Assembly (NCBI RefSeq): GCF_022458985.1
Contig: NC_061771.1
Span: 12,749,001 to 12,813,000 of the forward strand
Direction: 5' to 3'
Source: Mugil cephalus
Lineage: Eukaryota > Chordata > Actinopteri > Mugiliformes > Mugilidae
Length of the DNA stretch: 64,000 nt
Shown here: piece after piece, positions 1 to 13,067 of the stretch
Layout of the letters: each line of letters starts with the position of its first letter
Position numbering within the stretch: position 1 is the stretch's first letter
Made by a program: the position numbers and the translations under genes
The notes under the pieces: model-generated
The model's database searches: none
What the model saw: the letters and a program-made list of their open reading frames with translations, nothing else
What the model was told of the DNA's origin: nothing

Positions 1-1380
1 AACAAAACAAAAAAAAACAACAAAACACAAACACACACTTATTTCTCTTCTCCCTCACCTGAGTGTAGGTGCACTTCCCACCAGCCTCTTTCTCTCTGTC
101 CCTGCTTAAAAGCAACAAAACAAACCTTCCAGGGTCCTCCCACAGGCAGCAGAAGTCTGGCAGGAAGGATGCATCCAGCCTGTTACACTGTCCCCACGCC
201 ACCTCCTCCTCAAACTCGTGAAACCGCTCACTGAATTTGGATCCTGATAATCTCCCTGCTCTTTATTATTATTATTATTTTTTTTTTTTTTTAACGTGTA
301 TCTGGTCCTCAGTCCTCCTCAGACACCTTGTTGCTCCTCACGCCAGCACGGAAACTGTCTCACTAATGCCTTGAATGAGTGTGTCAGCTTCAGCAGTTAA
401 CAGTCCGTTAGTAGAGTCTCTTCTGTTCCTGTTGTTGTCGTTCTTATGATTTCTGCTAGACACACAGACGTAAACACGGATGCAGAGTGGTCAGGTTGCA
501 TGACGAACTCTCCGGCAGCCGCCATCAGGCTTCACCCTCAGTAACTAAAAAGATTTAAAAACGTAACCGCTGACAAATTGGTATGACGGGATAGACACAT
601 TAATATATAATGGTGTATTAAGTAAACGAATGCAATATCAAAAATGCATGGCTGACGTGTACATGAGACTCCACCAGTTGAAACATCCCAACCACTGGAC
701 TTAGCATCTGAGTGTTATGATGAAAACAAACAAAAAACAAACAAAAAAAACGGTGTTTGAATGTTATGTTGCCATATTGTTTTTGAATATTTTTGAAATT
801 TTAACCGTGAGCTTGGTGGAGGTCGGTCTAAGAAAAAAAAAAAACTACTCACATTAAAAAGGGGAATTCTGCAGCAAATACTTGTTTTATTACCATAAGG
901 ATCATTTTTATATCTTGTTTACATTAATGTAGCAATTTTGTGTTTGTATACAGTATTGTTTTGTTACCAACAGACATTAGGAAAAAAGGTTACTTGAAAA
1001 TGATTCATTGCATATTAAAGGGAGTTTTATCTTGTCTTTGTTGTTTGGCTGCACTTGTTTCTACCGCAAGGCTAATGTAGCTAATGTTCACCTTCTTGAA
1101 TTTGTTTCATGTTCCATTGCTTTTATAACTAATATAATTTGGCTTTTTTTTGACCTGAAATTACAATTAAAATCTGTTGAAGAGAAACACAGATTTCTAC
1201 ACAGTAATGTCAGTCAATTAAAGAAATGGATCGTAAAACTAGAAGAAGACAGAGACACCCATGACTACTCCGAGGCCTCAGCAGATGACATGGAAGATAT
1301 TCTGTATTCAGTTATTGGATGGGTTCTTCTGTTTTATGGGAGAGTAGCAACGACATATTAAATCTCAACTAGATTCCAAT
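1..1380. other. Left-edge intergenic DNA, no supported gene
   Basis: A-rich, low-complexity DNA with short T and A runs. On the minus strand an ATG at about 522 opens a frame of roughly 40 codons beginning MAAAGEFV. It could be the 5' exon of a gene reading out of the window to the left, but I recognise no family and no splice donor decides it. Nothing else here is supported. Confidence 0.4.
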
Positions 1381-1566
1381 GTGAACAGGAAGAAGGCTCT
1401 ATGGTCTGTTAAGACCAAAATAGAGGTTTTTGTTCATTGGATTAAACGCTGTGTTCTGCACATCAACACTTTAGAGCATGGCGGTGGCAGCATCATACAG
1501 TCAGGATGCTTCTCTGCAGCAGGTCGTGGACGGCTTGTAAAGGTAGAGGGTAAAATGGATACATAA
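1381..1566 (+). mobile_element. Tc1/mariner transposase fragment
   Basis: The translated segment contains [18 protein letters not shown] and then EGKMD. This is the highly conserved stretch of Tc1-type transposases around GGGSIMLWGCFSA, just past the catalytic DDE core centre. Only about 60 codons remain and flanking DNA does not continue the enzyme, so this is a truncated fossil of a plain DNA transposon. Confidence 0.75.
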
Positions 1567-2045
1567 AAATAAAGGCAAATCCTACAGAACAGTCTTACTC
1601 ACATATATATATATTTACCATTAATGAAAACGACAAAAATGGGAAACACCCAAGGGAGTGAATACTTCCCTTACTTCAATTTCTCACACCTGTCTTGAAC
1701 CTAGGTGCGTTGAAGGAATGCAGGATTTTTTTTTCCCTGACACCTAAATTTCTACTATAGCTCACATAACAAATTCAGCTCAAAAACATCTCCTACAGTG
1801 CACTTCACTAGACCCTCCCCAGTGCCACACTTCTCAAATGTGTAACCAGGAGTTAAATTGTCATCAAGAGATCAAAGCTTAGATAAATTAATCAGGACAG
1901 AGGTTGAATGTTTCTATATTAAATTACCAACAATATTCCTACGTTAGTACTTTCCGACCTTTACTGTCAGTGCACTAGCTTCTCATGTCAGCCACTCATG
2001 CCATCAATTGTTCCATTTTTTTAAAATTCAAATATAAATATACAC

Positions 2046-2225
2046 ACACATTGATCTGGCATAACATTATGACCACCTTCCTAATATTGTGTAGGTCTCT
2101 CATGTGCCTCCAAAACCTTTGTGAGTCATCAGAGAATGAATATGGGGGGGTCCTGTGATGTCTGGTGACAAGATGTTGTTAGTGGGGGTCTTTGGTTCCT
2201 ATTGGTTGAGGGGAGGGGCAGAACA
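2046..2225. mobile_element. Tc1-like element terminal fragment
   Basis: The run 'ataacattatgaccacctt', followed by 'cctaatattgtgtaggtctc', matches the terminal inverted repeat and adjacent end of a very common fish Tc1-like family. The rest of the segment resembles its transposase 3' region, including 'ggggtcctgtgatgtctgg'. It stops around 2225, so the copy is short and dead. Family assignment is from memory of the consensus. Confidence 0.65.
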
Positions 2226-2332
2226 TTGTATCGTCATAAGATGATGAATATTTTTGGTGTATGAGCTATTAAGAACTATTAGTTTCTCCAACAATACCAC
2301 GAGTCACATTCAATGTTTAAACCCTATGTTCA

Positions 2333-2385
2333 TTTATTGAACTTTACCAATAAGAAAACAAGACAGAGTACAGGCATCGTTTATT
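2333..2385 (-). terminator. Putative psmb3 polyadenylation signals
   Basis: Two minus-strand AATAAA hexamers (seen as TTTATT at 2333-2338 and 2380-2385) lie 50-105 bases beyond the psmb3 stop codon. This is the expected position for a short proteasome-gene 3' UTR. Confidence 0.55.
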
Positions 2386-2435
2386 ATTTTATACAAAACA
2401 TGTGTGATAGTGACGTGTGGGGGGAAACTGAAGCT

Positions 2436-4838
<2,403 letters not shown>

Positions 4839-4983
4839 TTTGAAGGTGTTGTGTGATCCTAACCGCTAAAACTTGTGAACTCTGAGTGTGAGACTCTTAG
4901 CTCCTCACAGTGACTACACGATTTAGAAACACAAGAGATCACAGTAACATGACATTTCTACGTCACCGTCTGCTCTAACCGTG

Positions 4984-5150
4984 ATTGGCTGTGTGAGAAT
5001 GAGGGGCTGCTGCCATTGGCTGATGAGAGACGCGGCGAACGGTGCGTGCATAGTTTGGTGGAGGAGCGTTAAAGCGAAATTAAGAACGGGATCGACCAGC
5101 GAGCACCGCTCCTTCAAAACTTCACTGTCACTGTGAGCTCTGTGACTCAG
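4984..5150 (-). promoter_or_regulatory. psmb3 promoter with paired CCAAT boxes
   Basis: Two inverted CCAAT boxes (ATTGG at 4984-4988 and 5015-5019) lie 31 bases apart, about 150-180 bases upstream of the psmb3 ATG. Three helical turns is a typical NF-Y pair spacing. Further up, TGACTCAG at 5143-5150 matches the core of CNC/Maf (NFE2-type) sites. Both factor classes are known regulators of proteasome genes; binding here is inferred from motif only. Confidence 0.5.
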
Positions 5151-5915
5151 GTGATTCTCACTGGGCGAGGAATGCGACCAACGCTTATTATGTTTTTTTT
5201 TTGTCTGTTTTTAAACACAAAAAATAACCTTTCAAATGAGACATAAGACTTCGACCAAGAGCTTCAAATAAAAGTATGAAAATCCAGTTCGTTTATATAT
5301 AATTTACCAGGATACAACCTGGTTTAACTTGAAATAAACTAAATATAATAATAGTATTTTTTTTTGACACAAAGAGCCTCTGATAATTAATTTCATGTGA
5401 CCTGGAAGTGCTCTGTTAATTGTGTGGTAAGGCTGCATTGTACTGTGAGTATTCCCAGTGGAAAAACGTTTGTTTGAGGAGAACAACAAGAACAAAAAAT
5501 AAGTAAATAATGCTGCTGCAGAAATTGAGTTTTTATACCAGTCTATATTCACAATGATACGCTCAAAAATAAACATACAGTATACAACAAACACATCTGG
5601 GATAAAAAAAAAAAAAATCTCATCCTTGTGTAAAAACTAAATCAACATAATGTACAAAGTTGTGACCAGTTACACCTTATAATATCAGTTTTAATGAAAG
5701 CTGGACAGGTTAGCCTGAGCTGAATTGGTTTGAATTGTCAATTATATTGTGGAATCTACTTTTACAAACACTGGGATGGTCCTTGGATGGGGTTGTTTGT
5801 TTCTAACCATCCTTCTGAAGTAGTACATTAAATAGACAGATAAAGGGGTGCATGGACCAGTCTTTGCAAGTGTTTTCAGTCTGTTTATCAAGTCCGGTGC
5901 AAACATCCTGTGTCT
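5151..5915. other. AT-rich spacer and cwc25 3' flank
   Basis: Upstream flank of psmb3 running into the 3' end of cwc25. The part next to 5916 is probably cwc25 3' UTR. I see no gene, no recognisable repeat and no clear AATAAA for cwc25. Confidence 0.4.
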
Positions 5916-8897
5916 TCATCTCTTCATGAAGTTGTCCAGAGAGGCTGCCGTCCTCTGAATGGAGTGGATGTTCCTCTTCACTCTGTCCTCTAAAGAAGAG
6001 CTTGCAGCACTCTCCAGCTTCATGTTGCTGCAAGGAGGAAAAAGGTCAGTATCAGTGAATCTGAAAATGTAGCGATTTAAGACACCATTATTAGGTATAC
6101 ATGTGCTCATAAACGTCACACAATCTGACTGGACTTACTGGATGAAGCCAGCATGGCGTTCATGCTTGACATTTTGATCCCTCTGCTTTTCCTGCTCATC
6201 TTGCCTCTTATATCTCTTCACATTATTCTCCCTGTCCTCTTCCCTCTGCTTGGCCTGTTCCATCATCTCACGCCTCTTTCGCTCCAGTTCGTCCGCAGAA
6301 AGCTTCCTACATCAGGCAGAACCATACGGAAAAAGTTAGCGCAGTTCACTGTGAGTCATGAACACTTCTGGCTGACTGCTGGAACACGTCGTGGCCTCTC
6401 AAATCTACTTCAGATGTACTTTCTGGAGATCTGTGAACTCTTACTTGGTCACGGGGTTCCTCTGTCGGTGGTAACGGTCCCTCTTTGGACTCGCAGGTCT
6501 GGGTTCCACCTTCTTGTCTCCTCTGTGTGAGGAGGAAGTGTAGGAGCGACCGTCTCTGTGGTTTTTGTGGGGTGATCGGGATCTGCTCCTGTCACGGCGT
6601 CCTGAGTGATTGGACGACTCTGAGGAGTGCTGATGTCTGCCAGCAGGGAGCTGAAAGAAAAGATTTTGATTTAGGGCTCATGGGTTTTTGCTGATGAGGC
6701 AGGAATGTTCAAGGGGAAAGTGCCAACAATGGGCTGCTTTTTAATGGGCAATCAAAGTATAATTTATGGGGGCCTATTGTACCGACCATGGAAATGAACT
6801 GTTTGCCCTCCCGTACAGTGCCTGAGAAAACTCAAAGCACTGCACCTCAAGAAAACACATTCAAATGGACCAAAGACTCACAACACAGCCAGATACAGAA
6901 ATGGATAACAAACCAAACACCAGCTCTCAACAGGGACTTTTACATTTTCATGGACAATAGTCTGCAACCTCACCTCTAGATGTCACTAAAATCTACCCAG
7001 TCTTTAAACAGATATGCATTTATAATCAAGCAGACTTTTCTATTACAGATGTGACCTCCAATAAAAAATAAATGTCCATTTTCCTGCTTCTAACATCAGC
7101 GTTGAGGATAAAATGTTCACTTGCTGCCTAATATGTCCCACCCATTGACAAGAGCCACGATACCCAGATAATCAGTGTTTCTCAGTCCACTTGGTCAGAG
7201 GCCATATTGTTACAGCTGATCGGTGTACGTGTGATCAAAATAACTATGGTATAATGAAAAACTGTGAGCCGCTCACTGACCTGTAGGCCGTAGCCTGAAA
7301 TATGATGAGAACGCGACTTGGTGTCCGTTAAGGTTTCATCTCGTGATTGAGACCTGAAAACAGAGCAACTAAGTTAGGGAATATTCTCAGCGCAGCAGAG
7401 ACAAACATAGAAAATGAGATACTTTCGTTGTGTACAATGAGGTTTGTACATAAATCATGTTGAAAGTATTTCTAAATCTTTCTCTTTACACACCTGTGTT
7501 TTTTTTCATCTTCATCTGAACTTGAACTTGAACTTCTCTTCTTGTGCTTCTTGTCCTTCCTCCTCTCTTTGTCGTCTTTCTTCTCCTTCTTTTCCTTCTT
7601 CCTCTTCTTTTTCTTGTCCTTCTTGTCGAGATTTTGGCGAAGCTGTGGGAAAAATCATCTTTTAATATTAATACAGGACAAACGTTGAAACGTTGAGCAC
7701 TTGATAGCAGCAGTCGTCAGTAATTCCTGACATGATGTACTGGTGACAATGCAGCTGATGTGTTAAGATCAATACAACATGCCAAGGTCATCACATGTGA
7801 ACTTTACCATTTCTTTGATTTTCTTCATCTTCACTGGATTAGTCAAGACTTCTCTCTTCTTCTCTTCCTCACGCTTCCTGCAGAAAAGAAATGAAACACC
7901 AGTGAGATCATTGGTAATTTTTAACACATTGTTAGAACAAATTAGAGAGAGGTTGACTTGCTAACCTGATTTGGAACAAGGGATCTTCCCTGATCTTGGC
8001 AGCGAGGTCGAGGCTGGAGGCAGGAGTGTTGGTGCTGAAGATGGACCCGGGTAGGAGGCCAGTCTCAGCTGATGGCCCGCTCTCTGGCTCCTCGAACTGG
8101 TCTGTGATCTGCTTGTCAATGGGGCGCCCCAGCAGATACTCATCTCTGGACACCTGACCGGCAGGGCCCTGGTACATCCAGTCGAGGCGATCGTCCTTTT
8201 TTCTGTCAGCGAATAAATTACACATCGGATTTAGCAAAGCAGTTTTGTCTTCACCCGCATAATAATTAATGACATGAGCACGAGCTCACTTGATGGCACC
8301 CGTTTCCTCTGCGTATTTTGTCATTTCTTCTCGCGCTCGTTCATCTTTCAACTCTTTCTGGAGCTCCTCGATCTTCTTGCGTTCAGCCTCATATTTCTGC
8401 TCAGCTTTCCAGACTCGCTCGATGTTTTTCATAGTCTGGGGGTGCCAGCTCTTTTTCAGGTTCTGTTAGAAGACAAGTTAAAACACTCAGCTGCTGTACC
8501 AGTGAAAAGCAATCAGATGATATCTTTAGTAGAAGATAATAAATATTCAAGCTTCTGTTAGGGCCAGATTCACAATGTCTAAGATATCTAAACTAGCATA
8601 CGCATCTATGACCATCTGGTAGTTTTGCTAAAAACAAGCTAGGACCACAACAATCACAGCTGTTAAAATGTGAGAATGGAGACCCAAGTCAAAGGGTGTA
8701 TTGATGAACTTAATTATAGCATTTAACAAATCCGAAGCTTTTAATTTGTGTTGTAAAAGCCGTAACGGAGACGACAAGTAAGGAAATCTCTTTAAACTCC
8801 AATTTTCTCAATGGAGTTCGGCATTAGCTTTTTCTCTCGTAAGCGCCTATCGCGAAAGGTTTAGTTTATTTATACTTACCAGATCGCCGCCTCCCAT
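5916..8897 (-). CDS. cwc25: Pre-mRNA splicing factor CWC25 homologue
   Basis: CWC25 joins the activated spliceosome for the first transesterification step, in the nucleus. Nine coding exons join in frame: 8880-8897, 8290-8462, 7966-8202, 7808-7877, 7494-7642, 7281-7353, 6445-6650, 6139-6306 and 5916-6027. They give about 401 aa (human about 425). The order matches the family: MGGGDL start; CIR_N-like helix with LKKSWHPQTMKNIERVWKAE (about residues 8-27); DWMYQGP at about 71-77 and DEYLLGRPIDK; ETGLLPGSIF; NPVKMKKIKEM; a Lys-rich then Arg/Ser-rich middle; LSADELERKRREMM; and a C-terminal SLEDRVKRN block ending FMKR. The 18-base first coding exon is unusually short, as in other vertebrates. It neighbours psmb3, as near the human pair on 17q12. 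Confidence 0.95.
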
Positions 8898-9051
8898 CTT
8901 GAAACAATCGTCTGTTAACCCCAAAAATGAAAAGAAAAATCAACGATAAAAGGTGGAACAACGAAAGTTTAACGCTAGCTAGAAAATGGAGCCACCGAGG
9001 GCAGCGAGTGGTTGAGTGATGCGTTTTGTGTATTTCCTGTTTTCTATAGTT

Positions 9052-9065
9052 CAACTTCCGGTTTC
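9052..9065 (-). promoter_or_regulatory. ETS/GABP-like site in cwc25 promoter
   Basis: On the minus strand the sequence GAAACCGGAAGTTG contains the ACCGGAAGT core of ETS/GABPA sites, about 160 bases upstream of the cwc25 ATG. Such sites are frequent in housekeeping promoters. Function is inferred. Confidence 0.45.
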
Positions 9066-9452
9066 ATCTTGTGGTGCATTCACAGGTAAATTGTAATTTG
9101 AAAATTGTAAACTCCGGAACCACGGATCGTTTAGTCGGAATTCAGTCGAAAATAATTACAACTTTAGTGGCAATTAACTAGGTCTAAGCTGCCATATTCT
9201 TTCAGATAATGCTGACGTTGCCGCACTGCTTTCTGCACTCCGTAGCTGCTAAATTCAGCATTTTGTCCCTGAACACAACGTCTCATAAAGTTGAAGCACA
9301 GACGTCATAAGGGATTTCGGTTTTTATCTTTTAATCTTTAATCATCAGGTTATAACCCCCAAAGAAGAGAACTTAATTACTGCTAGCAATTGCAATTACA
9401 ATGGATTTACTGGAATTGCCAACCATTGCAACTATCTCATAATAAAGAGAAA

Positions 9453-9483
<31 letters not shown>

Positions 9484-10649
9484 AATACCTTATAGGTCCC
9501 GCAACATCAGTTTATAATTTTGAAAGTGTTTTTTTGACCTATGTTATTAAGCACATAAATAAAAGTCAGACATGGACACAGCATATATGTATTTTTATTT
9601 AATTAAGGACAATAAAAGATTAAATACAAGTTATTACATCATGATATTTAACTTATTAAAAGGTTTTTATACTTATTTTATTACACTCTCCACAACTAAA
9701 ACATTTACTAAAGCAACAACTTAAAAATTGTCCATAAGAAGATCAATAATAATAATAATAATGTCAATGTACAGTCATTGACTATTGTTTAAGCACTCAT
9801 CATCCATTACTTATTTTCTAAATACAAGTCATTGTGAGCCTCCAATAATGTAACTCCCTAATATGTAGAAATCTGCCTAATGTGTGACTGTTTACATAAA
9901 CCCTAATAGAACCTGTAAAGCTGTTCGCACTGCTCACTACAGAACTAAAGATCATACAGTGTTGATTATGTAAGTTAACTAACCAAAACAAGTAGCTTGA
10001 ACAATGTACGCTGCTTGTGTTGTTCTATTGCTTTTCATTTCATTTGCTCACAGAGTCTTTCTCTGCATGATAATACTCCAGCAAAGGAGTTATGAAGTCA
10101 GTGACCATGAACACACTACAGACTTGAATGCACCAGCAGCTGGCACACAGCTTATTGAGGTAAAAACCTGTATAGTCAGTCAATCTTCTGCTTGACCATC
10201 TGACCGGTTACAGTCCAAAAATGCCAAATGTGTTCTTACTCTGTTTGTTTTATCGAGGATGCATAACAAGTGTGGATTTGGTGCATCCAGGTTTCCCAGA
10301 ATGCATTTCGCGGGCAAGTATGTTTCTGTTTCTATGATTGTACTGTGTCCTTCCATCTGTACTTAAGAGTCAAACTTGTCAAATCAGAAGTACGCAAATC
10401 TGTAATTTGCATAGTTAATATTCATGAACCCTCACCGTTCCACCTCCGTGTTAATTTGCTCTGGTCATCAGAGGAGTATTAATTCATTTTGAACTCATGG
10501 GGGCAGCAGAAGAAAAAGTAAATATGGCATTGACACATTTATTTAACTGTATTTTCTCATTCATGGTGAACGTGTTAACAAAGAGTGGTCTAATTACACA
10601 GATATGGTGTTTTAATGAGGAACAGCAGTGGTTTCATAGGGAGAGTTAC

Positions 10650-10865
10650 GCTGAAGCAGCTTGATACGACCGGCCTGGAAGACAGTCCAAACTTTCCCTG
10701 CCCACAAAATTATTGCGGGGACAGTTCTTGAGTCTCTTCGTTGGGACTGATTATGCTCCAGCAAAAAAATTTCCAGTCCAATCAAATCGTTTGGATCTGG
10801 CTTTATGGGGTGATGGAGTAAAAGCAGCATCGTCACACACATCATCTGAACGCTGTTGAGTTCAA
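10650..10865 (+). repeat. Unclassified dispersed repeat, copy 1
   Basis: Shares an ordered set of blocks with 25680-25885: 'cctggaagac', 'gctccagcaaaa' preceded by 'ctgatta', 'ggctttatgg', and 'catctga' near the end. Spacing is similar and the orientation is the same. No TIR, RT or tRNA-like promoter could be recognised, so the class is unknown. Confidence 0.5.
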
Positions 10866-11397
10866 TTTGTGTACAACTAATTGGTCCCTACTGATTGTAG
10901 GACTATCCAGTTGATGCAGTGATATTTATTACATCTCGTATTCTGATAAAAAAGGTAACTAGGATTCAGCTGGAAACATTGTTAATGAGAACGCAGACGC
11001 TGAAACAAACAGTTAAGTTCAGGACAGGAAAACCAAGACAAAGAGCTGAAAAATGTTAAAAGTAGAAATGTAGAACTGGGTGATTAATCTCTGTGGACTC
11101 ATCACCACAACTGACATCTTTCACATTACACACAGGATTTGATAAATTGTTATTACCAAAAAAAAAAAAAAAAAAACAAATTAAGTGCACCATTTTCTGT
11201 CCATGTCCAACTTCTTCTGCTCGTCCTCTGCCCTCGTCTTGTCCGATCACTTCTCATCGTCTCAGCTTCAGGTTAGTTTGGAGTTCCCCTTTGTTGTTTT
11301 ACATCTTCAACACCTGTTCACATTCTCATATTGTATAATTGTTATCATTAATATGTGGTATTAGGGGCCACCAACATACAGTAGCGATGAAGACTAT

Positions 11398-11474
11398 TTT
11401 ATTATATTATATTATATTATATTATATTATATTATATTATATTATATTATATTATATTATATTATATTATATTA
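11398..11474. repeat. (ATTAT)n pentanucleotide microsatellite
   Basis: About 15 nearly perfect units of ATTAT in tandem, followed about 45 bases later by a short CA dinucleotide run. Confidence 0.97.
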
Positions 11475-12028
11475 AGCACATAGCTTAATGCACGTGCTAT
11501 AACAGGCTACGAAGCCTACACACACACACACACACAGTGACAGCCTTAAACACAAACATAATGTCTCCTTGTAACTGGTAAATTAAACTTTTCTCCACCG
11601 GTAACACATTTGATCGTTTTCACTGTAAACAAGCTAACGAGCCACCCTCTGATGAACTCATTCCAGCCTCTTGGTCTACTGGCAGCTGTAGCTTTAGCAG
11701 CAATAGAAGTCCAGCAACAAGCAGCGGCTCCAGCTCTGTTGCCTCCTTCGCCACCTTTCATTTTTAGGAATTACAGAATTATGCACGTAATCAGTCCAAC
11801 TCCTGTTTTCCTGCGTGCTATCACATCGCAATTACCAGTGAGTAAACTCAGTTGATAAATTCTCAGGACCACAGGTGTGTGTATTTTTGTTACATCCAGC
11901 TTTCTTCAGTAAAAGTGTGTCTGAACCTTTTTCTACTTTCTATTCTACTGTAAAACTACACCTCTACGAGTGAGAGGGGAGAGATGATGAATCTGCGATT
12001 GCAAAATATCTTTTATCTTCGGCTGATG

Positions 12029-12952
12029 TTAGCCGGACTGCCCTGTCACGCTGGAGATTGACGGGTCGCTCTCACATTTCAGCTTCAGCGGAGGCTCTGC
12101 GCTGTCAGACGCAGACACGTTTGAGGAGGACTGAGGAGGCGTGGGCGCGTCAAAGCCCTTATCCGTCCTCCCGTCTCCGTTCACCCGCTCCTCCTGTCCC
12201 GGCGGGGACTCGTGTGTGCGCATGTGCTTGGCCAGGTGGTCATTGCGCATGAACACTCTGGGGCACAACGCACAGCTAAACTTCTTGGCGCCAGTGTGAG
12301 TCTGTAGGTGACGCTGCAGTTCGTCAGAGCGCGTGAACCTCTTGCCGCAGAAGAGCCAGTTGCAGACAAACGGCCTGTCCCCGCTGTGCCATCGTAGATG
12401 AGCCTTCAGGTGGGAGGTCTTGGCGTAGGCTTTGCCGCAGCCGGGGATGTGGCAGTTGTGCATGTGCTTCCTCCTGCTGTCGTCGGTACTCTGGCCCATC
12501 TGCTCAGCATGGACGCAGTTGGGGCAGCGGCACGCGGCTTGGCCCGCACTTCTGGACGAGGAGCGGCGCTGGGGTTTGGGGCGGGCCGACACGGAGGTCT
12601 CCTGAGGTTCTTCCATGGAGAACGTTTCCTGTTGCAGCATTTCGGGGCCCAGTGGCTCCATCTTAAAGCCGTCCTGGGGGTAGAGGTGGGATGAGTGCGA
12701 AGCAGGAGCGTGCTGAGCTGGGGGCAGGGTGCACAGCTGAGGGTCAGAGCCATAGGGCCCTAAGGAAGACTGCAGCCCCATGGAGCTCCCTGGGCTCACC
12801 GAAGGCAGGCCGACACCTTGACCCGTCTGCAGGTCTATCCAGCTCCCTGGCTGCACGTCCCGGTGAAGGTCCCACCAGGATGGGATGTTCATGTCCTCCG
12901 AGCTACCACTAGGTGGTGCTGTCCTTAGCCAGGGCTCGTAAGGGTGGGCCAT
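12029..12952 (-). CDS. sp6: Sp6 transcription factor (epiprofin)
   Basis: A nuclear zinc-finger activator of the Sp/KLF family that binds GC boxes; in vertebrates Sp6 acts in tooth, hair and limb/fin ectoderm. The 307-aa single-exon CDS has: an N-terminal part with MAHPYEPW and WWDLH, shared with SP6; a buttonhead box CRCPNC at 141-146; and three C2H2 fingers at about 167-189, 197-219 and 227-247, with the Sp-type linkers [11 protein letters not shown] and TGAKKF. It is closest to human SP6, but human SP6 (376 aa) has about 100 extra N-terminal residues. An in-frame TAG at 12962-12964, inside the same apparent exon, makes Met at 12952 the start here. Finger 3 reads RNDHL where SP6 has RSDHL. 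Its partner across a 10-kb gap is scrn2, which is also next to SP6 in human 17q21. SP7 and the SP8/9 group are less likely. Confidence 0.92.
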   Translation of the reverse strand: MAHPYEPWLRTAPPSGSSEDMNIPSWWDLHRDVQPGSWIDLQTGQGVGLPSVSPGSSMGLQSSLGPYGSDPQLCTLPPAQHAPASHSSHLYPQDGFKMEPLGPEMLQQETFSMEEPQETSVSARPKPQRRSSSRSAGQAACRCPNCVHAEQMGQSTDDSRRKHMHNCHIPGCGKAYAKTSHLKAHLRWHSGDRPFVCNWLFCGKRFTRSDELQRHLQTHTGAKKFSCALCPRVFMRNDHLAKHMRTHESPPGQEERVNGDGRTDKGFDAPTPPQSSSNVSASDSAEPPLKLKCESDPSISSVTGQSG

Positions 12953-13067
12953 GTGAGGCAGCTAGTGCAGGTGCAAGACGGTAGATGATGTCAGCTGCTC
13001 TGAGAGTTGTTCAGTGTCTTGTGGGTGACGCTGAGGAGATTAGCACATGTTGGGATGGATTACAAAC
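12953..13067 (-). other. sp6: sp6 5' UTR part of the coding exon
   Basis: A strong acceptor (pyrimidine tract TTTCTTTCTG then CAG) ends at 13068 on the minus strand. The 115 bases from there to the ATG contain an in-frame stop, so they read as leader. The matching donor is inferred at 17134/17135. Confidence 0.55.

Larger units (their letters stand above)
9066..12028. other. Intergenic DNA between cwc25 and sp6
   Basis: No protein-coding gene is supported. The stretch holds an AAT-rich simple repeat (about 9440-9487), an unclassified dispersed repeat (about 10650-10865), a pentanucleotide array (11398-11474) and a short CA run (11518-11536). The part immediately left of 12029 is probably sp6 3' UTR, but I could not choose a polyadenylation site. 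Confidence 0.5.

Noticed and set aside
8274-8561. 95-codon plus-strand Phe/Leu-rich frame
   Set aside because: Antisense to cwc25 exon 2; hydrophobicity comes from the complement of Lys/Glu codons.
12398-12912. Open frames of 73-115 codons on both strands over the sp6 exon
   Set aside because: They overlap the GC-rich sp6 CDS in other frames, have no family resemblance, and are shadows of it.
12905-12918. CTCF-like motif within the sp6 coding exon
   Set aside because: One mismatch to the core and located in coding DNA, so chance is a fair explanation.
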